NCBI GenBank assembly: GCA_003244045.1
Contig: QHBU01000174.1
Coordinates: 1-32,357 of the forward strand
Length of the DNA: 32,357 nucleotides
From: Candidatus Aeolococcus gillhamiae
GTDB taxonomy: Bacteria; Chloroflexota; Dormibacteria; Aeolococcales; Aeolococcaceae
Reading direction: 5' to 3'
A program made the position numbers and the translations under genes. Each line of letters begins with the position of its first letter. The first letter of the stretch is position 1. The notes beneath the pieces were generated by a model. The model was not told where the DNA came from. It saw only the letters and a program-made list of their open reading frames with translations, and searched no databases. Shown here in pieces: positions 15,807 through 22,606 of this stretch.

Positions 15807-15866
15807 TGACACCTTGTTGACACCCTCGTGCGCGACTGTCGGCGCGACCTTCGTGGGCGGTGTCAA
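15807..15866. promoter_or_regulatory. Cluster of three TGACACC half-sites
   Basis: TGACACC occurs at 15807-15813 and 15818-15824, spaced 11 bases apart, or one helical turn. TTGACACC at 15817-15824 is matched by its exact complement GGTGTCAA at 15859-15866. The cluster lies about 70-130 bases upstream of the cupin gene. This looks like a binding array for a dimeric regulator; no cognate regulator is adjacent. Confidence 0.3.
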
Positions 15867-15936
15867 AGTGGAGCGCGAGGACACGAGGGACGTAGCGTGA
15901 TCTGCTCCTTTCTCCATAACACTGAGAGGATGAGAA

Positions 15937-16410
15937 ATGACTGATGCGGAAGGCAACGCATTCGTTCTTCGACCTGGCGAGGGCAGACGCATTGATCTCG
16001 GTGTGTTTCAGATGTCGGTGAAGGCAAGCCGAGAACAGACGAACGGTGCGTTCTCGCTCCTCGAAGCCACCGAGCCGGCAGGCTTCGGGCCGCCGCTGCA
16101 CATTCACCACGATGCGGCCGAAGCCTTCTACGTGCTCGAAGGCGAATACATCATCTTCCTGGGCGAACGCGAACTCACATGCCCGGCGGGGTCGTTCATT
16201 TTCATCCCGGCCGGCATCGCCCATCGCTTCAGGGTCGGCAACGTGGCGAGCCGGAAGCTAAACCTCTTCGCCCCAGCGGCGATGGTGGGCTATTTCGATG
16301 AGCTGTCCCAGGCCAACAACAACGGCGACATTGACCCTTCGCTCCGCTCTGCCATCGCAACCAAGTACTCCATGGAGGTGCTTGGATCGGTCCCTGAAGG
16401 TTACGTCTGA
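15937..16410 (+). CDS. Cupin-domain protein
   Basis: A 157-residue single-cupin protein. The first cupin motif (PPLHIHHDAAEAFYVLEGE) offers metal ligands H55, H57 and E62, and the second (CPAGSFIFIPAGIAHRF) offers H96, so a metal site is intact. Such stand-alone cupins include dioxygenases, isomerases and sensors; nothing here decides between them. The start is ATG 15937, with a GAGAGGA Shine-Dalgarno about eight bases upstream. A cluster of TGACACC half-sites upstream may regulate it. No partner enzyme is adjacent. Confidence 0.9.
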   Translation: MTDAEGNAFVLRPGEGRRIDLGVFQMSVKASREQTNGAFSLLEATEPAGFGPPLHIHHDAAEAFYVLEGEYIIFLGERELTCPAGSFIFIPAGIAHRFRVGNVASRKLNLFAPAAMVGYFDELSQANNNGDIDPSLRSAIATKYSMEVLGSVPEGYV

Positions 16411-16492
16411 GCACGATCATTGAGCTCCCTTGGTCGCGCTTGACGCGCCGGCGCGACCGTCGTGGACCGCTCAAAGCTGAAGCGCCCAGTCG

Positions 16493-16498
16493 TACCAT
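16493..16498 (+). promoter_or_regulatory. -10 hexamer TACCAT for the double-nuclease gene
   Basis: TACCAT ends eight bases before ATG 16507, in the leaderless arrangement. It supports 16507 as the start in preference to GTG 16462, which lies upstream of the hexamer. Confidence 0.42.
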
Positions 16499-16506
16499 TC
16501 AGACGC

Positions 16507-17538
16507 ATGCGATCCAGACGGGTTCTCGCTCCGACTCCGCCTGATCAGTCCGGGGCACCACATCTCCCCTTCGCACCCGCAGCCATCGGCCAGGTCATCG
16601 AGTGGCTCGCCTGGTCGCACCTGGTGTCGAGCAGCCGCGGCGCGCTGCGCGTGTTCCTCCCGACGCGCGACATGGGGGTCGACGGCATCGTCCACCGTCC
16701 ATCGACGGACGCCTTCATGGCCGTCCAGGTCAAGGGGCGCAGCCGCCTCGACGACGGCGTGTTCCGCATCCATGTTCAGGAGGAAGAAGCGGACGATCCG
16801 CGAACGGTCGTGTTGGCGTTGCTCGTCGACCTCGACAACAACACGTTGCACGACCCAGCCGTGGTCATGACAGTCGCACAGCTGCGCGAACATGCGCACC
16901 TGGTCCAGTGGGGACCGCGTCTCGCCTACGCGGTGAGCGTGCCGTACCCGCCGGGTCCGCGCACTCACTGGCGCGACGTCTGTGTACCGCTCGCGGAGGT
17001 AGCGCAGCGCGTTTGCCCCGGCCCCCCGGACGATGTGGCGCCCGCCGTCATGGAGCCCTGTGCCGCGGACCAGGAGAACCTCGCCACTACAGGGTTCATC
17101 GGTGAATCGGCGCTGTTGCACCACGCGTCCCTCTCGCCTGTGCTCAACACATTCCACGCAGCGCCCGACCGCGGCTTTGATGAGTACCTCGTTCGCCATG
17201 TCGGCACCGGGGGCATCGCCGCGTTCCAGGTCAAGTGCATCGAGGTTGACGGCAGCGCGCCCGCCGGCCTCATTCATCTGCCGGTACGTACGCTTACGAG
17301 ATCGCCGCGCGCGTGGCTCGCCGTCTTCATCCGAGGTCCGGGCACTGACGTCGTCGCCCCGTGTCTGCTCATCCCCGCCCGCGTGTTGCCCGAGCTCGCG
17401 CACAGGGTCAGCGACGATTACCTGCACATCACGGTCAACCCACGCCGCCTCGGGCGGCTCGCGCCCTACGCGCACCCATTGGACGACGTCACCGCGCAGC
17501 TCGAACACATCTCTGCGGCCCAACCCCCAACGCACTGA
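16507..17538 (+). CDS. Protein with two tandem Mrr-like nuclease motif sets
   Basis: 343 residues containing two copies of a PD-(D/E)XK-like pattern. Copy 1 has E32, D59 in MGVDGIVH and Q74-V-K76 in AVQVKGRS. Copy 2 has E200, D225 in RGFDEYLV and Q241-V-K243 in AFQVKCIE. The acid-to-QxK spacing (15-18 residues) and the E-to-D spacing (25-27) agree between copies, so an internal duplication is likely. QxK in place of ExK is known from Mrr-type endonucleases. If active it would cut or bind DNA; each half may serve as one lobe of an intramolecular dimer. I know no named family with this duplication. It starts 79 bases before the HNH endonuclease gene on the same strand. Nuclease activity is inference from motifs. 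Confidence 0.68.
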   Translation: MRSRRVLAPTPPDQSGAPHLPFAPAAIGQVIEWLAWSHLVSSSRGALRVFLPTRDMGVDGIVHRPSTDAFMAVQVKGRSRLDDGVFRIHVQEEEADDPRTVVLALLVDLDNNTLHDPAVVMTVAQLREHAHLVQWGPRLAYAVSVPYPPGPRTHWRDVCVPLAEVAQRVCPGPPDDVAPAVMEPCAADQENLATTGFIGESALLHHASLSPVLNTFHAAPDRGFDEYLVRHVGTGGIAAFQVKCIEVDGSAPAGLIHLPVRTLTRSPRAWLAVFIRGPGTDVVAPCLLIPARVLPELAHRVSDDYLHITVNPRRLGRLAPYAHPLDDVTAQLEHISAAQPPTH

Positions 17539-17578
17539 TTCCTGTTCCCCGCGCAGCACATTGAGCGTCCAATGTCCG

Positions 17579-17606
17579 TTGTGGTCGAACAGATGTTTGG
17601 TACAAT
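17579..17606 (+). promoter_or_regulatory. Promoter TTGTGG-N16-TACAAT for the HNH gene
   Basis: TTGTGG at 17579-17584 and TACAAT at 17601-17606 with a 16-base spacer form one of the best sigma-A-type matches in the window. Transcription would begin near 17613, only a few bases before ATG 17617. It lies inside the longer reading frame that opens at ATG 17572, so it argues for the shorter protein. Confidence 0.5.
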
Positions 17607-17616
17607 CGACCGCACG

Positions 17617-18975
17617 ATGACCGCTCAGATGGACGACGAAATCAGTGTGCTGGCTGGACATTTCCACGCCACCACCGCGCATTTCGTTGACAAGATCACG
17701 GCCTTCGATGAGTCACAGGAGTGGGCCGGCGTCGGCCTGCGCAGCTGCGCACACTGGCTGACTATCGCCACGGGTGTCGACCTGTACAACGCCCACGAGA
17801 TGCTGCGCGTCGGCCACGCGCTGCGGTTCCTGCCGCTGATCCACGCGGCCTTCGCCGCGGGCCGCCTCTCCTTCGACAAGGTGCGGGCGATCACCCACGT
17901 GGCAACCGCCGAAGACGAGGCGCTCTGGCTCGAGCTGGCCGTGCAGGCTTCGGGTGCCCAGCTGGCCCGGATCTGCCGGGCATACCGCTACGCGATCGCT
18001 GTCGACGACCCCGAGCGCGCCGCTCGGCAGCGGGCGCGCCGCCGGGTGGTGTCGTGGTGGCTCGATGAGGACGGCATGCTCGCTCTGTACGCCACCCTCC
18101 CACCAGAGGAGGGCCGCCTCGTGCTCAATGCCATCGAAGCCGCGGTGGCGCCGCGGGTTCCCTGCGGTGCGCCCGTGGGTCACTCACCCACCGGTGACTC
18201 ACCTGCTGGTGACCCCTGCGCCGAGAGGGAGCCCGACCATCCGCTCGGCGCGCGGCGCGCCGACGCCTTGGTGCGCATCTGCGAGCGCTGGCTGGCCGAC
18301 GTCGCAGCGGGTACTCCGGCGGGTACCGCGCGGCCCGAGCTGGTCGTCCACGTCGATGCCGACACGCTCCGCTCGCCGGATGCGGGTGGCCGCTGCCACA
18401 TCGAGGACGGTCCGGCCATCGCGGTCGAGGCGGCGCGGCGGCTCGGTTGTGACGCCTCCGTCGTCACGGTCCTTGAGCGTGACGGTGTGCCGGTCGACGT
18501 CGGACGGGGACGCCGCCTGGTCACCGGTCGGCTTCGGCGTGCGCTCCACCTCCGTGACCAGGGATGTCGCTACCCGGGCTGTCCTGTCCTGGCCGCGGAC
18601 ACCGAGGGCCACCACGTCATCCACTGGATCGACGGCGGCCGCACCGACCTTTCCAACCTGGTCTCGCTCTGCCGCTTCCATCACCACCGCCATCACGACG
18701 GGGCGTTCCGCATCATCGCCAATGGGGATGGCCCGCACCCGGAGCGAGGCGGCTTCCGGTTCGAGACCGCCGACGGCCGGGCGATCGCGGTGCGCGAGAC
18801 GCATGGCATCGCTGAGCAGGCGATGTGGCTCCCGGACACGACGGCGATCACTCCCAAGACAGCTGTAGCCGTCGGCGGCGGCGAGCGCTTCGACGTCGAC
18901 CACACCATCGTCGTGACCGCGGGAAACATCGCCATCGCGGCCGCTCGGCGGAGGGAGCAGAATCAACCGCCGTGA
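17617..18975 (+). CDS. DUF222 / HNH endonuclease (13E12-repeat type)
   Basis: 452 residues. The N-terminal DUF222 domain is recognisable from RSCAHWLTIATGVDLYNAHEMLRVGHAL and AAGRLSFDKVRAITHVAT. The C-terminal HNH nuclease has a zinc pair (CRYPGC and the C of SLCRFHH) and catalytic positions H332/H333 in EGHHVIHW, N347 in LSNLVSL and H355-H357, followed by RHHDG. These proteins are abundant in Actinomycetota and in mycobacterial REP13E12 elements; their biological role is unsettled. ATG 17617 is chosen because a good promoter immediately precedes it; ATGs at 17572 and 17593 would extend it. A five-residue repeat (GHSPT/GDSPA) interrupts the middle. Its TGA is overlapped by the GTG of a cysteine protease gene. 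Confidence 0.93.
   Translation: MTAQMDDEISVLAGHFHATTAHFVDKITAFDESQEWAGVGLRSCAHWLTIATGVDLYNAHEMLRVGHALRFLPLIHAAFAAGRLSFDKVRAITHVATAEDEALWLELAVQASGAQLARICRAYRYAIAVDDPERAARQRARRRVVSWWLDEDGMLALYATLPPEEGRLVLNAIEAAVAPRVPCGAPVGHSPTGDSPAGDPCAEREPDHPLGARRADALVRICERWLADVAAGTPAGTARPELVVHVDADTLRSPDAGGRCHIEDGPAIAVEAARRLGCDASVVTVLERDGVPVDVGRGRRLVTGRLRRALHLRDQGCRYPGCPVLAADTEGHHVIHWIDGGRTDLSNLVSLCRFHHHRHHDGAFRIIANGDGPHPERGGFRFETADGRAIAVRETHGIAEQAMWLPDTTAITPKTAVAVGGGERFDVDHTIVVTAGNIAIAAARRREQNQPP
18178..18212 (+). repeat. 15-base tandem repeat inside the HNH gene
   Basis: Two full units (GGTCACTCACCCACC and GGTGACTCACCTGCT) and a partial third starting GGTGAC encode Gly-His/Asp-Ser-Pro-Thr/Ala repeats. They sit in the variable linker between the DUF222 and HNH parts. 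Slippage at such a repeat could vary linker length without changing frame. Confidence 0.6.
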
Positions 18976-19790
18976 GGATTGCCCGGTACGGATGGGTTCG
19001 CGATCTTCCTGACCATCGCGACCGCTTCTGGCAGGCGCCCGCCCTGGCGTCGGCGCAGCTCCCGACCACCGTCGACCTCCGACCTCAGTGTCCGCCGGTC
19101 TACGACCAGGGCCAGCTGGGGTCGTGCACGGCGAATGCGATCGCGGGGGCGGTGCAGTTCGACGAGATCCGCTCGGGCATCGCGCCCACCTGGACGCCCT
19201 CGCGGCTGTTCATCTACTACAACGAGCGCGTCGTCGAGGGGACCGTCAACACCGACAGTGGTGCGCAACTGCGCGACGGCATCAAGGTCATCGCCGCGCA
19301 GGGCGTGTGCCGTGAGACCGAGTGGCCGTACGACATCAGCAAGTTCGCCGAGAAGCCGCCTGCCCAGGCCTTCGCGGACGCCGTGCACGACCGCGTCGCC
19401 AGCTACCAGCGCCTCACCCAGTCGCTCGCCCAGCTGAAGACGTGCATCGCCTCCGGATTTACGTACGTCTTCGGATTCACCGTCTTCAGCGCGTTCGAGG
19501 GAGCCGACGTCGCGGGCAGCGGCGTCATCCCGCTACCACAGCCATCCGAGAGCGTCGTCGGTGGCCACGCGGTGGTGTGCGTCGGTTACGACGACGCGCG
19601 CCAAGCCTTCATCATCCGCAACTCCTGGGGGTCCGGTTGGGGCGAGGCAGGGTGCGGGTTCATGCCGTACGCGTACATGCTCGACGCCGGGCTCGCCGCC
19701 GACTTCTGGACCATCCAGGCCGCGCCGGGCGGCCCGCCGCTCAGGCTGCGCCACACCGGCTCGGCAAGCCAGCGCGCTGAAGACGACTGA
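18972..19790 (+). CDS. Papain-like cysteine peptidase (C1 family), no signal peptide
   Basis: A 272-residue C1A-type protease. The oxyanion Gln and nucleophile are in YDQGQLGSCTANAIAG (C52), the histidine in VGGHAVVCVGYDD (H199) and the asparagine in IIRNSWGSGWGEAG (N217), so the catalytic set is complete. The start ARYGWVRDLPDHRDRFW is common in bacterial stand-alone C1 peptidases. There is no signal peptide or propeptide, which suggests a cytoplasmic, non-zymogen enzyme. GTG 18972 overlaps the TGA of the HNH endonuclease gene by three bases (GTGA), so translation is probably coupled. An alternative upstream opening lies in antisense-like R-rich sequence and is rejected. Its substrate is unknown; coupling to a nuclease gene is unusual. 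Confidence 0.9.
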   Translation: MRIARYGWVRDLPDHRDRFWQAPALASAQLPTTVDLRPQCPPVYDQGQLGSCTANAIAGAVQFDEIRSGIAPTWTPSRLFIYYNERVVEGTVNTDSGAQLRDGIKVIAAQGVCRETEWPYDISKFAEKPPAQAFADAVHDRVASYQRLTQSLAQLKTCIASGFTYVFGFTVFSAFEGADVAGSGVIPLPQPSESVVGGHAVVCVGYDDARQAFIIRNSWGSGWGEAGCGFMPYAYMLDAGLAADFWTIQAAPGGPPLRLRHTGSASQRAEDD

Positions 19791-19869
19791 GAGGAGGAGA
19801 TCGCCCGCGCAAGCTCGGCCCGGCCGCCGGCGTTAAGGGAGCAGAGCCACACCGAGGGGAGGGAGACAG

Positions 19870-20058
19870 ATGCGCACGCGCACGCTGCGCGCAGCCGGCG
19901 TCATCGCCGCAGTTCTTCTCTTCGGGCTGCTCGGCGCTCCGCGCGTCCAGGCCACGACTCCCCACGTCCTGCTGGTCTGCCCGAGCGGGCCCAAGGCCTG
20001 GTCGGCCCCGTGCTCACCTGCCCGGCCGGCCAGTACTCATCAATCCAGGCCGCGGTGA
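19870..20058 (+). pseudogene. Signal-peptide fragment of the beta-helix protein, frame-shifted
   Basis: ATG 19870 follows a strong Shine-Dalgarno (GGGAGG) and encodes a clear signal peptide: basic MRTRTLR, hydrophobic GVIAAVLLFGLLGA, cleavage near VQA-T. The frame then gives HVLLVCPSGP, which fits the start of the mature beta-helix protein, but runs out of frame at about 19980-20010 and stops at 20058. The main body continues in the frame one base back (-1). Together the two parts would make one exported protein of about 558 residues. Confidence 0.7.
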
Positions 20059-21545
20059 ACAGCGCCGTCGCCGGGGACTGGATCCTCGTTGCCCCCGGCG
20101 ACTACCACGAGAAGGCCGACACCACCGCCGGTGTCCACATCACAACGCCCGGCATCCATCTCCGCGGCATGGATCGGAACGGCGTGGTGGTCGATGGCAC
20201 CCAGGCATCCTCCACCACGCAGTGCTCCTCGACGGCCGCCGACCAGGACACCAACTCCGGGCACGGACGCAACGGCATCGAGATGTTCAAGGTGGACGGT
20301 ACCTCAGTGGACAACCTCACCACCTGCAACTACCTCAACGGAGACCAGGGGCAAGGCAACGAGATCTGGTGGAACGGCGGCGACGGCAGCGGTGTCATGG
20401 GCATGCACGCCTACACCGGCAGCTACATCACCGGCACGACGAACTACTCGGACACCACCAACAACGGCGCTTACGGCATCTTCGTCAGCAACGCCAGCGG
20501 TCCCGGCGTGATCAGCTACGCGTACGCCAGCAACATGTCGGACTCCGGCTTCTACGTGGGCGCGTGCTCGGACTGCAACGCCACCCTCGACCACGTCCAC
20601 TCGCAGAGCAACGTGCTGGGCTATTCGGGCACCAACGCGGGCGGCCACCTCAGCATCCTCAACTCGGAGTGGGACCTCAACAAGTCCGGCATAGTGCCCA
20701 ACTCGCTGAACAACGACGACGCGCCGCCACCGCAGACCGGCTTGTGCCCGAGCTCGACATCGATGTCGTGCACCTTGATCTCGGGCAACACCGTGCACGA
20801 CAACAACAACCCCAACACCCCGGGCCAGGGCATCGCCGCCGCCGCCCCGATCGGCACCGGCATCGAGCTGTCGGGAGCATCGTGGAACGTCGTCGACAAG
20901 AACACCGTGTACAACCAGAAGGGCTGGGGGATTGTCACCCACGACTACCCGGACACCGAGACCCCGCCGGCCAGCGGGTTGTCGCACTGCCAGGGAGGGG
21001 TCAGTGCCCCCGGCGTCTGCACCTTCCAGGCGCACGGCAACGTGATCTCCAACAACGTCCTCCACGACAACGGCGGGTTCGGCAACCCGTCCAACGGTGA
21101 CCTGGCCAACGAATCGAGTGTGTCGAACCCGCGCAACTGCTTCTTCGGCAACACCGACCCCGGCATCGTCGGTGGTGAGCCGACCAGCGACCCGCCCATG
21201 ATCCAGACCGTCGACGGACCGCCGTGCAGCTCCACAGGTGGTGGGGACAGCACCGTCCTTCTCGCCGAGCTGGCGTGCGCGTCGGGCATCGCGGGGCAGT
21301 GCCCGCAGGGCATCACGGGCTACCCGCATTCCACCGGTGTCCAGCTCCTCAAGCAGAGCCCGCAGACCACGATGCCCAACCCCTGCGCGGGCGTCCCCGA
21401 CAACCCATGGTGCACGGGCGGTCAGCTGACCCAGCCGGCGACCTACCTTCCCGAGGCGCCGCTGCTGCTGCTGCTGCCGCTGGGCGCGGTCGGAGTGCTG
21501 CTGGTGCGCCGTCGCCGATCCCAGGGACGGGCAGCCGCCGCCTGA
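20010..21545 (+). CDS. Secreted right-handed beta-helix protein with LPEAP-type C-terminal anchor
   Basis: 511 residues in frame. After TCPAGQYSSIQAAVNSAVAGDWILVAPGDYHE, the typical N-terminal rung of pectate-lyase-like beta-helix proteins, come many N/G/S-rich rungs (ISGNTVHDNNN, NVISNNVLHDNGG, NTVYNQKGWGIV). The fold is used by polysaccharide lyases, surface proteins and phage tailspikes; no catalytic set was recognised. The C-terminus is LPEAPLLLLLPLGAVGVLLVRRRR, a short motif, a hydrophobic helix and a basic stop-transfer run. The frame has no signal peptide of its own: that is encoded one frame away at 19870. GTG 20010 is therefore a nominal start and not necessarily a used one. An intact product would be exported and anchored to the envelope. 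Confidence 0.8.
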   Translation: MLTCPAGQYSSIQAAVNSAVAGDWILVAPGDYHEKADTTAGVHITTPGIHLRGMDRNGVVVDGTQASSTTQCSSTAADQDTNSGHGRNGIEMFKVDGTSVDNLTTCNYLNGDQGQGNEIWWNGGDGSGVMGMHAYTGSYITGTTNYSDTTNNGAYGIFVSNASGPGVISYAYASNMSDSGFYVGACSDCNATLDHVHSQSNVLGYSGTNAGGHLSILNSEWDLNKSGIVPNSLNNDDAPPPQTGLCPSSTSMSCTLISGNTVHDNNNPNTPGQGIAAAAPIGTGIELSGASWNVVDKNTVYNQKGWGIVTHDYPDTETPPASGLSHCQGGVSAPGVCTFQAHGNVISNNVLHDNGGFGNPSNGDLANESSVSNPRNCFFGNTDPGIVGGEPTSDPPMIQTVDGPPCSSTGGGDSTVLLAELACASGIAGQCPQGITGYPHSTGVQLLKQSPQTTMPNPCAGVPDNPWCTGGQLTQPATYLPEAPLLLLLPLGAVGVLLVRRRRSQGRAAAA

Positions 21546-21569
21546 TCGGGCCTCGAGGCACCTGTCGCG

Positions 21570-21575
21570 TATGGT
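21570..21575 (+). promoter_or_regulatory. -10 hexamer TATGGT before mini-ORF and LPG-synthase-like gene
   Basis: TATGGT ends six bases before GTG 21582, the first codon of a nine-residue ORF whose stop overlaps the TTG start of the downstream gene. No -35 box is visible. Confidence 0.4.
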
Positions 21576-21581
21576 GACGGC

Positions 21582-21611
21582 GTGACCATCACGGTGGCGC
21601 CAGCGCGTTGA
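21582..21611 (+). CDS. Nine-residue mini-ORF overlapping a TTG start (putative)
   Basis: GTG 21582 opens MTITVAPAR and stops at TGA 21609-21611. TTG 21608 of the downstream membrane gene shares bases with that stop (TTGA). With TATGGT six bases before the GTG, a leaderless mini-ORF that delivers ribosomes to the weak TTG start is plausible. The alternative is chance, with TTG used directly. Confidence 0.3.
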   Translation: MTITVAPAR

Positions 21612-22606
21612 TCCGGGCGCTCCGCAAGTACGCGCTCGAGATCGTCGCGGTGCTGTGCCTGCTGGCGCTGGTGCTGGCCGTCAACCCAGCATCCCTTGCC
21701 GGCGTGTTCCGTCACGCCAACGTCGGCCTGATCCTGCTCATGCTCCCGGTGACGCTGGGGGCGTACCTGGCGCGTTCACTCGCCTGGTGGATCACCCTGC
21801 GCCAGGTGAAGGTGGACGTCGACATCCGCCATTCCATCGCGGTGGAGTTCGCCGGCCAGACCATGGTCTTCATGCCCACCGGCGACCTCGCGCGCATCGC
21901 CCTCATCAAGGAGGTGACCGGCACGAGGCGCAGCTCGGGCGAGCTGACCGCGACGATCGCCTTCCAGGAGCTGCTCTTCATGACCCTGATGGGCCTGGGC
22001 GTGCTCCCGCGGGTGGCCTCACATCCCGACATCGCGCTGCTGGTCATCGTCATGGTGCTGGTGCACCTGCTCATCCTCACCGTGCTCATCTGGGAGCCGG
22101 CGTACAGCTGGGCCGTCCGGGTTGTCGAGAAGGTCAAGCCGCTGCGCCGCTTCGATTCGCAGCTGCGCTCGATCCGGCCGGCGTTCATCGAGTTGCTCCA
22201 CCTCAGGGTGGTGGTCCCCGTGATCCTCTGCAACGCCGCCGCCGTGTTCCTCTCCTACCTCCTCTTCTACATGGCCCTGCACGCTGTCGGCCAGACTCAC
22301 GTGGGCTTCATCGCGGCCACCTTCGTGCTGGCGCTCAGTTTCGTGATCTCCGGGATCAGCCTCATCCCGGGGGGCGTCGGGCCCTTCGAGGGCCTGCTCA
22401 CGGTGCTGATGATCGCCAACGGTGTGCCGGTCGCCGCCGGTGCCGCCGCCGGCCTTCTGTTCCGCGGCTTCAACGATATCCTCATGGCCGGCGTGGGCGC
22501 GGTGTTCCTGGTGCTGATCAAGCGCGGCCATCTTCACGAGCGGCCGCGCCTCCGCCGGCGAAGCAGCCGCCCCACCGCGGCGGCGCGCAAGAAGCCCGCC
22601 GGCTAG
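21608..22606 (+). CDS. LPG-synthase-type (UPF0104/AglD-like) integral membrane protein
   Basis: 332 residues with about eight transmembrane helices and a basic tail. It has the conserved family motifs SLIPGGVGPFEG and LLFRGFNDILMAGVGAVFL. Family members include the membrane part of lysylphosphatidylglycerol synthase and lipid-handling proteins beside glycosyltransferases, so a role in envelope lipid modification or transport is likely, though no soluble transferase domain is attached. The start TTG 21608 is the only in-frame candidate after the upstream gene; no Shine-Dalgarno is evident. Its TAG shares a CTAG tetramer with the stop of the convergent glyS gene. Confidence 0.83.
   Translation: MIRALRKYALEIVAVLCLLALVLAVNPASLAGVFRHANVGLILLMLPVTLGAYLARSLAWWITLRQVKVDVDIRHSIAVEFAGQTMVFMPTGDLARIALIKEVTGTRRSSGELTATIAFQELLFMTLMGLGVLPRVASHPDIALLVIVMVLVHLLILTVLIWEPAYSWAVRVVEKVKPLRRFDSQLRSIRPAFIELLHLRVVVPVILCNAAAVFLSYLLFYMALHAVGQTHVGFIAATFVLALSFVISGISLIPGGVGPFEGLLTVLMIANGVPVAAGAAAGLLFRGFNDILMAGVGAVFLVLIKRGHLHERPRLRRRSSRPTAAARKKPAG

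Larger units (their letters stand above)
15044..15936. other. 890-base region with only weak coding signal
   Basis: Between the methyltransferase and cupin genes no frame has a convincing full-length protein. It contains a possible 87-codon ORF ending in a hydrophobic segment plus RRRRR, a short lipoprotein-like ORF, and a cluster of TGACACC half-sites. Stops in all frames break up anything longer. It may be decayed coding sequence. Confidence 0.5.

Noticed and set aside
15817-15822. TTGACA as a -35 element for the cupin gene
   Set aside because: No -10-like hexamer lies 16-18 bases downstream (CGGCGC there), on either strand.
19984-19995. Programmed -1 slippery site (GGGCCCAAG) in the beta-helix gene
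   Set aside because: The heptamer phase needed for X-XXY-YYZ slippage does not match the zero frame, and no strong downstream stem was recognised.
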